From: Hippophae tibetana
Taxonomy: Eukaryota; Streptophyta; Magnoliopsida; Rosales; Elaeagnaceae
DNA: 64,000 nucleotides
Direction of reading: 5' to 3'
Assembly (NCBI GenBank): GCA_037013495.1
Contig: CM072806.1
Coordinates: 22,778,001-22,842,000, forward strand
The notes beneath the pieces were generated by a model. That model was not told the DNA's origin. It was given only the letters and a program-made list of their open reading frames with translations, and did not search any database. Shown here in pieces: positions 11,936 through 25,000 of the stretch (the first letter of the stretch is position 1; every line of letters begins with the position of its first letter). The position numbers and the translations under genes were made by a program.

Positions 11936-12126
11936 CCCAATATTAATTTCTAAACTATACATGCATGAAAAGCAAGGCAACCAAACTTAAATTTTTTCAA
12001 ATTCGACAACTTCTTGAACTAATAGCAAATGACTTCACTGCAGCCATTGATTTTTCTTTCTTTTCTTTTTCCTCTACATGAGAACCTCTCCATACTCTTT
12101 CCATCTTTCCATTTCAAAAGTTTAGA

Positions 12127-12600
12127 TAATCCCTCTTTTATTTTGATTCCATCTTCATCTACACCAAAAGACTTTTACCTATGCTACTCAACAATGTGGA
12201 AGCAACTTCGGATGACAAGGATGATGACCTAGACCTCCTTAACTCCTAAGGTTAAAATGGTGTTTATATATATTATGGTCGGCTATGCTACTACCATAAT
12301 TGGATGGTTTTTAAATCTTCACGTATTTTATAATAGTTAGTTTATTCTAACGTTGGGAAAATCCCTCTTTTCTTTTAATCCCATCTTCATCTTCACCAAG
12401 AAACTTTTACATATGCTACTCAACAATACGGAAGACACTTCGGATGACGAGGATGATGACCTAGACCTCCTTGACACCAAATGTTAGTTGGTGTTTATAT
12501 ATATTATGGTCGGCTATCCTACTGCTACAATCGGATGGTGTTTAAATCTTCCTTCGCATATTTTTATGATAGTTAGTTTTCCCTAACGTGAATCCTATTA
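12127..12600 (+). repeat. Tandem duplication of about 235 bp
   Basis: The blocks TGCTACTCAACAATRYGGAAG, GATGATGACCTAGACCTCCTT and TATATATTATGGTCGGCTAT occur twice in the same order. The first copy runs from about 12127 and the second from about 12362. Both contain short open stretches but no recognisable protein. Confidence 0.8.
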
Positions 12601-13070
12601 TTTAAATGAAAATAAGTTCTAAGATTAAAAGACAATTCTGGTAAAAGGGTGAGTCAAGGGTTTTTCTATTGTCTCTTTGTTTAGTTGATTATTCTTTACG
12701 TAGTTTAGTTATTATTTTATCATTAGGATTTTGTTGGAAAATAGTTATAAAATCAAAAGACAATTTAAACTCAATTTTTTATATTTATGGAGATAAAAAT
12801 GGAAATAATAGTATTTTTTTACAAAAGATGGAAAAACCAAATGAAAACTTAAAAATAAATATGTATACAATGACCTCTTTAAGGGTAAAAATGTGATTTT
12901 TGCACAAAATGGACGAATGAAAAGTTGTTGCTCTATGCTCGCTTTTAGTACAGCTGAAATAGATAATAAATAATCTTCACACATCTATTGCAAAGAAATT
13001 CAGAACAGAAAGCAATTAAAATCAGCAAGGTAGAATCAGACTTACAATATACAGTGGAGCAACAGAAGGC

Positions 13071-16000
13071 TTAACTTCCACCCATTTGCCACTGCATTTA
13101 TCAGACAACAAAATAATCAATGTTGAGAACAATCTGATCTCAGCAAGACCAGTAAATGACATAGGGACTTAGCTTAATAAAGATTACGTATCTAAACAAA
13201 GGATGCCAAGACATCAAATTTTGATATTGTAATATCACTAGTGTTGAATTACTGTAAAGATACTTTCCTTATTATTTACTTATTATTTTCTTAGTTATAT
13301 AATTGACCTATTGTATAATTGTGATCATTTATTGTGGAGATCTTTTCTGTATTTATATAGTTGACTTGTTATATAGTTATGATCATTTATACCCTGTAAT
13401 TAACAGGAAGATTTTTCCTATTAGAAATATTCTCAAATTCTTTTATTCTCTTATTCTACTAGGCAATAGAGCAAGCTCGATCCTTTGAACTTGTTTGTAT
13501 TTCCCGAATCCCGAATTTTGAAGAACAACTGAAACCCAAAGTATCACCACCACAAACTGCTACGTCGAGAATATACCTTCAAACCCAAAAATCCCAATTG
13601 TTTTTTAATTTTTTCTTGCACGAATGGCATTCCCAAAAATTAATGAAGGCTTTGACAACCAAGGACCTACTACAAATCAAATTCCTCAACCACAAATCAT
13701 CAACCACTACCCAAGACAACTCAGCTTTTCCCTCCAACGTTGCCTTCAATGAGTCGATCTACACCATATGGGCTCCCCTCGTACGGATGCGAGTTGGAGC
13801 ACAAGGAAAAGTTAGCTATCTGATTGGAGCCAAGGTTGAACTCGATATTACCTCTATTGAATATGAAACTTGGACAATTGACAATAAAAAAGTGAAGAAA
13901 TGGCTCATTGATTCCATCTCTTATGAACCGGTACATATGTCTTCCCACTGCAAAGGATGTTTGGGATGCTATTGAGAAGACTGAAGATCTTCTATGATGA
14001 TTCAGACGATACCCAGATCTTTAAATTAAATAAGAAGTTTTTTGGAGCAAAACAGAATGATCGGTCTTTTCCTACTTACTATAGTGAGCTGGTAGGTATG
14101 TTTCAAGAGATTGATCAACACATAGCCTTTCAAGCCAACACCGTTGTTGCAGTGATTCAAGAGGCATCGACAATGACTCGAATGTGAATCCATATGTTCC
14201 TAACTGAGCTCAACTCAGAATATGATAAAGTGTGTGGTGAGATTCTACGCAAGGATCCAAAATTTTATTTAGAGCAGAGTTATGCCTATATTCGAAAGGT
14301 GCAATCTGACAAACAAGCTATGGGTCACTCTACCAAGTCTTCTGCTATGGCTGTTCAATGTCGGTTGAGTCCTCCTAGTTTTTCTGGTCTTCCTCCTTAT
14401 CGCCCCACAAGCAAACCAAGAAACTCAATGGTTCGCAAATGTACTCATTGTGGAGACACTGGCCATTCCAAAGAACGATGCTATGAAATCATTAGCTATT
14501 TAGATTAGTGGGATTTCACCAAGAAACCTTGAACAAACTTAGACAAAGCTACAATTGCTATTACAGAGGAGCGTTCACCAAATCCCTCCATTAATATAGC
14601 ACAGTCAAGTATAAAAGGTAAGACATCTACGAATAGTACGTGGATAATTGATACAAGTGCATTAGATAACATAACTAATGACCCTAGTCTCTTGAAAACA
14701 CTTAGCTCTTCCTCTCAAAGTATTGTGTCAACAGGTGATGGTACTTCAACTTTGGTTACCAAAGAAGGTTTATGTTGTTTTATCTGATATACAGATCCTT
14801 GATTTTGTGTTAGTTGTTCTATCTTTGGCGTATAATCTTTTATCTATGAGTCAAATTATTTTGGATCTTGCATATATTGAGACTTTCTATCCATCTTTTT
14901 GTATGTTTCAAGACATTATGAACTCGACGGATTTTTGGTTATAGTGTTAGAGTGGGGAAACTCTACTACCTGAATTTGATAGACAATGGACAACACCAGT
15001 TATGTCGTTTGGGTCAAGCCAATCAAACTAGTGGAGTAAAAAGTGCTAAGGCAGTTATGTAGTTATAACATCATCGTTTAGTACATTTATCTTTCAATTA
15101 TCTTAAGAAATTGTAACCTCATTTGTTCTCTGTTACTAGCAAGTTTGTTTTTTTGTAAACTAGATAAGAGCTATCGTATTTCCTATTCTATAAGTCTTAA
15201 TAAAAGTTTCATTCCATTTATAAAGATTCATTTTGAAGTTTGGGAACCTGCCAAGGTTCCTTCTCTTTCTAGAGCTCGTTATCATGTGATTTTTATTGAT
15301 GATTGTACTCGAATAACTTAAATTTCATTGTTAAAAAACAAGATTGATGTGTTTGCTATGTTTAAAGAGTTCCATAAAATAGTTGCTACTCAATATCAAC
15401 AACCCATTAGGGTTTTTCAGTCTGACAATGATGAAGAATTTATTAATGGTCCCATGACAGAGTTTCTACGTTCTCATGGAATCCGTAATCAGCCTCTTAC
15501 CCATACACTCCTCAACAAAACAGATTGGCAAAACGGAAGGATAGACAGTTGTTGGAAGTTGTTTGTGCCTCTTTGTTTTGCATGGATGTGCCTCGTTCTT
15601 ATTAGGGAGAAGCGGTTAAATCGGTAGCATATCTCATCAATCATACTCCTCGAGTAATTGAGTTTCAAAATCCTCGATAGAAACTCTTAACAACTTTTGT
15701 CTATTCCTTCTATGCCTAATTTGGAGCCCCGAGTATTTGGATGCATATTTCATGTCCATATTCCCCAACATCAATGCAGTAAGCTTGATCCACGTGCCAA
15801 GAAGTGTATTTTTGTTGATTATGTGGAGTTCCAAAAGGATTGCCATTGTTATGATCTACTTGTGTATATAGTTCATGTGTCTCTTGATGTTTTCTTCCAT
15901 GAATCCGACCCTTATTACTCAGGAGAGGTTTCCCAGTCTTTCCTTCAAGGAGAACTTGGAGACTCATTTTAGAGGACAAGACGATGCAGACTAGTCTCAA

Positions 16001-19000
16001 CCAGAAGTAAGACCAGTCTCAACATAGACAGATAAGATAACAATGAAGCTATTATATCAGGGGATGATTGGTCTCAAGAAACAGTAAGAACAATCTCAAA
16101 CCCCGATGATGCTGAGATTCCTATGTCTAATGAAGACTAGACAGCTCAGGATATGAGACCAAAACATTTCCTCTTCTACATCACCAACCAAAGAGTTTGC
16201 TCAGAATGATCCAGCTTAGGTATGTCCCAGTTTAGATGAGTCTTCTGTAGTAGAAATTATAGAACCTAGGAGGTCAGATAGGGTTACCAAGGGTCTTCTA
16301 AACAAATAGTATTGTGGAAAGGTAAGAATTACAACTGTAACCACAGCTACCATAACTGTAATAATATAACAGTATATTAGAAATTAGGGATTTGTTTTCA
16401 TATTTTGTATTTGTTTGGCTATCTATATAGCAAGATATTTTCAACTATTCTATCAATAAGAAATGAACAGATATTCTTTCTATTTTCTTCATCTTTTTCC
16501 TACGTTTCTACATGATATCAAAGCCTAATATGAACCTTGTATTTTGACCATGATAAAATACGGAATGACCACCAACAAAGACACTTCAGAGGCTACATCT
16601 GAAATCACAAACAACCACGAAATTTCTAATTCAAGCAACGATGGTGCTTCAAATGGTTCTATTCCACCTATTACAAAACACAAACTAAATAGGCAAAACG
16701 ATATCCAATGGTCACATTCGGTGATGATGTTCATGAATGGTCGTAGAAATGATGACTATCTTACTGGAGCAACAACTCAACCAACAAAGGAGGATCCAAA
16801 GTTCAAGAAATATGAGGCTAAAAATAACATGGTTATGTCATGGTTGATCAATTCCATGACTAAAGATGTTAGAGAGGATCATGATCTATGAAACTGCCCA
16901 AGATACATGGGAGTCAGTAAAAGAAATATACTCTAATAAAGAAGATACTGAGGAGATATCTGAGATAGAAGGGATTTTCCATGATCTATGTCAAGGAGAT
17001 ATTCCAATTACACAATACTACAACTTTCTCAATCGTTATTGGCAGCGATTACATCTTTTTGAAAATCACGATTAGGATTGTAGCACATGTGCATCCAAAT
17101 ACAAAAAAAATCGTGGAGAAAAAACGTATATACAAGTTCTTATTGGGGCTGAATAAAGATCTTGATGAAGTACGGGGCAAAATTTTGGGAACCAAACGTC
17201 TACCCAATATCCATGAGGTTGCTTCTGAAGTTCGCCGATAAGAGAGCCAAAAGAAGATCATGATGGGCTCCAAAACCACTCAACCACAATCTGAAAGTTC
17301 CACTCTTGTTCGTGGACAACCAATTTCCTTTAATAATAATCAAAGAGGAAGACCTTGGTGTGATCATTGCAAACGACCATGTCACACAAAAGAAACTTGT
17401 TGAAAGATTCATGGAAAGCACGCGATTTGGAAGCCAAGAGAGAGCCATGGACACTAAGCCTCTGTTGAGAAAAAATCAACACATCCAGAACTAAGTCCAT
17501 TCGGTAAGGAGCAACTTAGAACTCCTTCAGAAAATGATCAACCAACCAGTACAAGGTTCATCATCCTCCAACTATATAATTGGATTTGGACCTTTGGCAC
17601 AGAAAGGTACTTTTCTTACTACATTGAAAGGAAAGAAAAACTAAATCAATGAATTTTTGACTCCAGAGCTTCAAATCATGTGACTAGAGATGCTACAATT
17701 TTTCAAAATTATACGCCTTATTCTAGAAACTTTACTGCACAGATTGCAGATAGTTCTCTCTCAAAAGTGATTGGTATAGAATTTATTGTTATTTCTAAGG
17801 ATCTTATTCTTGAATCTGTTCTCTTGGCTCCTAACCTATATTGTAATTTGTTGTCTATCAGTAAACTCACTCAGGATAAGAATGATGTTGCTAATTTCTC
17901 CCAAAATTATTGTGTTTTTGAGGATTTGGAATTAGATAAGACGATTGACAATGCTAATGTATTCGGGACTCCATCCTGAATATTGGTGATTATCTTGAAA
18001 GACAACCTCAAATGATAGTTTGTGAAAAACAATCTTAGGTAAAGTTTGGTTCGCAGAATGGAATCGGAATCGAAATCGGAATGGAAAGGAAACAATGTTG
18101 TTTGGTTTAACCACTGGAATCAAGCTCGGAATCAAGATTACAGTGTTTGGTTTGTCACTGGAATGGAATAGAAAAAACTATAAATTACCTTAATACCCCT
18201 ACATTTAATAAAATTCAAATAATGTCATTTAATTATTATTTTTCTAAATAGTGTTTAGGATTTTGAGGTTTGGGATTTGGGATTTAAGGATTTAGGATTT
18301 GGGGTTTAGCATTTAGCTATATTTATGGATTAAGGTTTAGGGTTAAAATTATTATTTTTCTAAAAAGGGTTTAAGATTTTAGAATTTGGGATTTTGGATT
18401 TAGGATTTTAGGATTTGGAATTTGGGATTTAGGGTTTAGGGTTTAAGGTTTTGCGATTTGGGGTTTAGGGTTTTAGGATTTTGGATTTTGGGTTTTGGGT
18501 TTTGGGATTTGAGTTTAGGGTTATATTTGGAGTAGGGTAAAATTGAAAAAAAAAATTGCGATGGGAATGGAATCATGATTTCTAAAGGAGGGAGAAAGAA
18601 TTGTGATTCTTTCTCCTTTAGTAATCGATTTCATTCCGCTCCCTCCATTCAGCCCAACCAAACACACAAATGGAAGGAATCAATTCTGATTCATTTTCAC
18701 TCCCTCCAACCAAACATCACCTTATTCTATTTTAGTTTCAAATAATGATCATGATGTTATGGTATGGCATTATCGCTTGGGTCATCTAGTTTTATGCATC
18801 TCCAAAAAAAATTTCCCTCTCTATTCAATAAAAATTCCAAGCAATTTCAGTGTGGAATGTGTTAGTTATCCAAACATGTTCACAATAGTTTTATTTTATT
18901 GTCTTATAAACCATCTCATCATTTTTCAATGATACATAGTGATGTTTGGGGACCATCTAAGATAAAAATGTAACAGACCCTTGATAGTTTGTTTCATTTA

Positions 19001-22000
19001 TTGATGATCATACTAGAATTTCTTGGATATTTATGATGAAAAAAAAACATGAAGTCAAATTTTCATGAATTTTCGTAATATGATTCAAACACAATTTCGG
19101 GTCAAAATACAAGTCCTAAAAACTTACAATGCAAAAGATTACTTCAATTCATTTATTGGTGATTTCTTATCAAAAGAGGGTATTGTTCATCCAAGTTCTT
19201 GCATTGACACCCTTCAACAAAATAAAGTAACTGAAAGGAAAAATAAGCATCTATTAGAGGTTGCAAGATCAATCATGTTCTTAACAAATAGAATGTCTTC
19301 TCATGTCCTAAATTTCTAAACACCTTGTCAAGCTCTTAACTTATATCCTAAAACTCATCTTCTTTCTATTTTTCCACCCAAAGTGTTTGATTCTTTGTTC
19401 ACAATAAACAACCAAATCAAAATAAACTTGATCCAAGGGCAATTAAATGCTTATTTTTAGGATATTTTTCAAATCAAAAAGGGTACAAGTGTTATTCTCA
19501 AGGAAATTCTACAAAACCATAAATGTACCTTTTTTTGAGAATCAGTCATATTACCTCAAAATAGACTTTTAGGTAGAGAATAGAATCCAGGAATGTCAGT
19601 TTTGGGATACTTTTATACCATCAACTGAGGCACTTCTTACACCCAAAATACCATCAATTGAGACATTAATCTCACCCGAGACACCACTATCTCCTACCAA
19701 AAGCATTGATCCCAATCCTATTGAAACTGAGATTGTTGAACCTAACACATCTCTAACTCAATCTCAAACTGTCAATAACAGTGAGTTCATTGTCTATTCA
19801 AAAAAAAAATCAAGAAGATAAGATCTTGTACAAAACACCCAATTTACAATTTTGTCTCCTATAAAAGTTTGTCACCAAGTTACCGAACGTTTCTTACCAG
19901 CCTTACTAAATTCAAATTCCAAATAATATCCAAGAAGCACTGCAACTACCTGAATGGAAGGCAACATCATGGAAAAAGTCAAAACCTTAGAACAGAATAA
20001 CACATAGGGGCCTACTGAACTTCCATGAGGAAAGAATCCAATAGGTTACAAGTGGATCTTTACAGTCAAATACAAGACATATGGGAGTATTGAAAGATTC
20101 AAAGCCCGATTAGTGACAAAAGGATTTACAGTCTTATAAAATTGATTATCAAGAAATATTTGCACTTATTGAAAAGTTGAATACAATCAAAGTTATGTTA
20201 TCTTTAACTGTTAACCAAGGTTGGTGTCTTCATCAAATAAACATCAAAAATGCTTTCCTCAATGATGGCTTAGAAGAAGTGTATGTGCAAATTCCCTCAA
20301 GATTGGAGACCCAAGCCAACATCAACAAAGTTTGCAGACTTAGAAAATATTTATATGGGTTCAAGCAGTCTCCTTGAGCTTAGTTTGGTCGCTTTACCAT
20401 GGTTGTGAAAAGGTTAAGTTACTCTCAATGTCAGACAGATCATACCTTGTTTATAAAACATATTACTGAAGGGAAATTGGTCATTATTATTGTATATGTG
20501 GATGATATAATCATGATAGGAGATCAAGAAATAAGCCAACTCAAGAAGCTCTTTGCTTAAGAATTTGAAGTTAAAAACCTAAGAAATCTCAAATATTTTC
20601 TAAGAATGAAAATTGCTCGATCAAAGAAGGAAGTTATGGTCTATCAGTGAAAATATGTTCTTGACCTTTTAAAGGAAACTAGTATGCTATGTTGCAAACC
20701 TGCTGATAGCCCTATGTCCTACACAACAAAGTTGAGAATTGCAAAAAAAAAAGTTCTCCAATTGATAAAGAGCAATATCAAAGACTTATGTGAAAACTCA
20801 TATACCTTTCTCAGACAAGACTTGATATTGGTTTTTCTATCAGTATTGTTAGTCAATTTATGAACAATCTAACTAAAGAGCACTTGGAAGCTATGTATCA
20901 AATTCTAAGGTACCTAAAAATGACTCTAGGAAGATGATTGTACTTTAGAAAGACTCAAAAAGGAGGCATAGAAATGTATTCTGACGCTGACTAAACAGAA
21001 TCCTTAACTAATAAAATATCAACATCAAGATATTGCACATATGTATGGGAAAACTTAGCTATATGGCGAAGCAAAAAACAATCAATTGTAGCTAGGTGCA
21101 GTGCTAAAATAGAGTATAGAGCCATGGCTCAAGGAATGTGGCTAAAGAGGCTTCTTCAAGAACTACAAGTTCTTTTAGAAGAACCTATCAAGATGTTTTG
21201 TGACAATTTAGCAACTATAAGTATTGCAAAAAATCTAATTTATTATGATCGAATAAAACATGTGAAAATCAATCGACATTTTATAAAAGAGAAGATAGAA
21301 GAAAGAATAATTTCATTGATAAATGTTCCAACTGTTTTTCAAAAAGCTGATATTCTCACAAAAGCTCTTCCATGAACAAGTTTTGAAGATTTTAGGTCCA
21401 AGTTGGGGTATGATTGATATCTATAACCCAACTTGAAGAAAAGTATGAAAAGGCAGGATTTACAGTTGTGGTTAACTACAACTGTAACAGTGTAGCCACA
21501 ACTATAATAGTGTAACAATATACTAAAAATCAAGGATTTGTTCTCATATTTTGTATTTGTTTGGCTTCATTCCTATGTTTCCACGAGTATGAAACAGGCA
21601 TAAAAACCAAAACTAAATATCATGTTGCTAGTTTTATGTCTAACTATAGGCTATCCAAGTCACACGAGCTTGTTATTGATCAATTATCCACTGTATCTAT
21701 TATGATGCTTTGAAGGATTTGAATTGGTCAAAGACAATGAATGAAGAGTTGGAAGCTCTATAGAAGAACTCAACATGGGGATATTGTGTCTATGCCCGTT
21801 GGAAAAAAGACTATAGGATGTCGATGAGTGTTCAAACTGAAGTTCAAGGTTGATGGGAGCATTGATAGATACAAAGCCAGACTGGTTGCCAAGGGTTATA
21901 CACAGCGCTATGAGATTGATTATGAAGCAACCTTTACACCTTTAGAAAAAATCAATACTGTTCAAATTCTTATTTCACTTATTGCCAATAAAGATTGGCC

Positions 22001-25000
22001 CTTACACCAATTTGATGTGAAGAGTATTTTCCTCGATGAAAATTTGGAGGAAAAAATGTATATGGATGTGCGAGTAAGAGTTCAATGTAAACCATGCAAT
22101 GCTGAAAGAGTAAGTTGAATAATTCTTTGTATAGATTGAAACAGTCACCGAGAGCCTAGTTTAGAAGATTCTCCAAAGCAATGAAAGTATTGTGATCTGA
22201 TCATACCTTGTTTACTAAGCCCAACATTAGTAAGATTACAACTCTGATGGCGTCTGTTGATGATATAATTTTCATAGGAGATGATCCAAGAGAGATGGAA
22301 GATCTACAGAGATATCTTTCAAAAGAGTTTGAGACGAAGAACTTAGGACAATTGAAATATTTTTTAGGTATTGAAGTCGCAATATTAAGGAGAGGAATCT
22401 CATTATCACAAAGAAAGTATGTTCTAGATTTATTAACTGAAATTGAAATTGGGACGCTTGACTGCAAACCAATTGAGATGAACCATAACCTTGCGATTTA
22501 CCCTAATCAAGTCTTAATCGATAAGGTAGATACCAACGTTTATTAGGAAGACTAATTTATCTCTCATACTAGACCTGTCATTGTTTATGCTATTAGTGTA
22601 GTCAATCAGTTCATGCACTGTCCTAACAAAGAGCACATGGATGCAATGTGTCGTATTCTAAGGTATTTGAAGATGGCATTAGGTAAATGCTTGTTCTTTA
22701 TAGAAAAGAATAAGCTAAAACTTACAGAATACACTGATATAGATTGGGTAGGTGATAACACTGATTGGAGGGCTACATTTGGATATTTCACCTTTGTTTA
22801 GGGAACCTTGTTACTTGGTAGAGTAAGAAGCAAAAGGTTGTTACAAGGTTAAGTACAGAGGCAGAATTTCAAGGTATGGCACATAGAGTATGTGAAATAT
22901 TGTGGATCCGTAATGTTTTGAAAGAACTAGGCTTTAAACTCCAAAAGCCTATGGACTTCTATTGTGATAATAAAGCTACTATTGAGCTTGCTTAAAATCT
23001 AGTTCAGTATGACAGAACTATGCATATGAAAGTTGATCGCCACTTCATTAAAGAGATTTTATATAGGAAGATTATTCGTTTCCCGTTTGTATACTCCGAA
23101 GAACAACTAGCAAATGTTCTTACTAAAGGAGTATCGAAGGGAGTGTTTGATAGCTCAATTAACAAGTAAGGCATGATTTATATCTATGTTCCAACTTGAG
23201 GGGGAATATTGAATCGTTGTATAGATTCTTTTCTTATTCTTCCCTTAATTTTTTCCTTATTTATATAGTTGACCTATTGTATAGTTGTGGTTATTTATTG
23301 GGGAGATATTTTTCTTATTTACATAGTTGACTTATTATATAGCTACAATCGTTTATATCCTGTAATTAATAGGAAGATTTTTTCCTATTAGAATACCACT
23401 TGTATCAATATATATAACTCCAATTGGAGAAGAATAAATATCGAAATATTCCGGAATTCTCTTATTCTACTATTAGTTGGTGTTATTTGACTTATTTCTA
23501 CATCATTAATTACATTTGAAAACATCGTATTACATCATCAAAACGAACCTTCAATAATAGCTGCCAAAATTTTATATGACATTTTTGTTAGTGTTGGTTA
23601 CCAATCATTCTTAATCATTAACCTTAAGTTGTTAGTAGATGGGTCAACATCAAACTTATATATTCTAATACTCTTCCCAAAGTGTGGGTTCTATACACTT
23701 TGCAAATCCAACACTTGAAATTTAGCAATTGGTAGTTGCAAATGTTTAAACATAGAACCACCAACTTTGATAGTATGTTAGAATGTGTTGATTACATTAG
23801 TATGTTAGAATGTGTTAGAATGTTTCAAATGTTTAAACACAGAACCACCAATTCTCTTAAAATTTTAAGTTGTTGGAAGATAAGTTAACATTACACAAAA
23901 ATTCTAACCATTTTGGTAGGATAGGTAAGGTTATATTAATACAATTTAATAAAAATAGTCAATTCAGGGGTTGCAAGGCATGACCACCACTTTGATATTT
24001 GTTAGAATGCGTTGGTTACTATTATAAGTGTCAGGCATTAATTCTTCCAAAAGCTCAAGCTTCTAGAAGATAAGCTCAACAACCATTTATATTCTTTAAC
24101 ATTCCTCCTCGAATGTGGACTACTTTGTCTTTACAAAAGTCCATCACTTAAACTTTTCTCAAGAAAAGGTTTTCTTGTCTTTTTGCAAGGCTCATCAAGC
24201 TTGAAAATTTTAACTAATTTTGAGGATTTTCGCAGGGATTCAATCCCAAAACCTTACTGCTATGATACTATATTATAAGTGTCAGGTATCAATTCTCCCC
24301 AAAGCTCAAGTTCGTGGGAGGTGAGCCTAACACAATCACTTATATTCTTTAACAGCTACAAAATCCTCGTAAAAAATAAAGTTGTTCATTGATGGACGCG
24401 CATTACACTTGTACATTCTAACAAGTTTAACAGTATAGGTATGGCTATATCAGCAAATTCAACAAAAAATAGTCGATTCAATTATTTAAACCTTTAAAAC
24501 TGGTTCGCCTTTGTTAGCATTGGCAGATTGCTTTGCAGCAGCCTGTAACTGTGCACGAGCAGCTCTTCCTGCAGCCGACTTTTCAAATTGCTCTTGTCTG
24601 CATTTACCATCAGAGCACAATATCTTTATGCTGAAGAAACAATTAAATTTTGTAGGCACAGGAATTATACAGTCAATTTTATCCAAATTAAAAAAGTTAA
24701 CTTGGACTCATTCTAGTATTACCACAATAGAAAGAGTTGCAGAATGGTGTGGTCCTAGGTTATGAACTAAGCAGCTATGTTTTCTTAGACTTAATTTTTC
24801 ATGAAATACCATGTCCAAGAAACATGACATGGACATGGGTGTAGGTACTTGAATACTTCAATTTGATGTAACGTTACAGAAAATTTAAAAAAGAGGCATG
24901 TCCGGCAGCTGAATACATGTCCAAAATTGTAGGACTCTCTATGTCCGTGAAACATAGCTAGGCAGAAATACGAAAAGTGGTTACAAACCATAATAACGGA

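Larger units (their letters stand above)
16544..21375 (+). pseudogene. Copia B gag-pol, decayed
   Basis: Gag has the UBN2 pattern (QWSHSVMMFMNG, NNMVMSWLINSM, KKRIYKFLLGLNKDLDEVRG). The protease motif near 17660 reads DSRASNH instead of DSG/DTG. WHYRLGHL near 18765 begins the pre-integrase region after the MITE. Reverse transcriptase fragments include INIKNAFLNDGLEEVYVQ (20238-20290) and YVDDIIMIGDQ (near 20494). RNase H ends with KHVKINRHFIKEK and ADILTKALP at 21375. There are many stops and frameshifts. Confidence 0.85.
16313..21585 (+). mobile_element. Copia element B, inserted in copia A and carrying a MITE
   Basis: The LTRs are at 16313-16512 and 21444-21585. The primer site TGATATCAAAGC is at 16513-16524 and the purine tract GAAGAAAAG at 21435-21443. 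AGTAT is duplicated on both sides. The coding order is gag, protease, integrase, reverse transcriptase, RNase H, all riddled with stops. A 684-bp MITE sits between protease and integrase. Confidence 0.88.
13242..23472 (+). mobile_element. Copia element A, old, interrupted by element B
   Basis: The LTRs are at 13242-13460 and 23207-23472. The primer-site remnant follows at 13461 (AGGCAATAGAGC) and the purine tract GAGGGGGAA is at 23198-23206. The left internal half holds gag, protease and integrase. The right half (from 21591) holds reverse transcriptase and RNase H. The break is at AGTAT, which is duplicated on both sides of element B. The target duplication of A itself is not clear, because the bases left of it are ACTAG and the LTR end on the right is ambiguous. 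Confidence 0.85.
13092..24491 (-). other. Giant intron 2 of the SVIP-like gene
   Basis: The donor is AAG/GTTTAA at 24492/24491. The acceptor TAAATGCAG ends at 13092 and has a T-rich tract before it. Copia A occupies 13242-23472, so without it the intron would be about 1.17 kb. The element starts about 150 bp from the last exon and is transcribed against the gene. Confidence 0.75.

Noticed and set aside
18250..18540. Interstitial telomere or chromosome end
   Set aside because: The repeat is degenerate, only 290 bp long and bounded by MITE ends with a TTA duplication.
24486..24686. Stand-alone frame ending GEPVLKV
   Set aside because: The first part is intron sequence. From RQEQF on it is exon 2 of the SVIP-like gene, and KV-stop is read-through of the splice donor.
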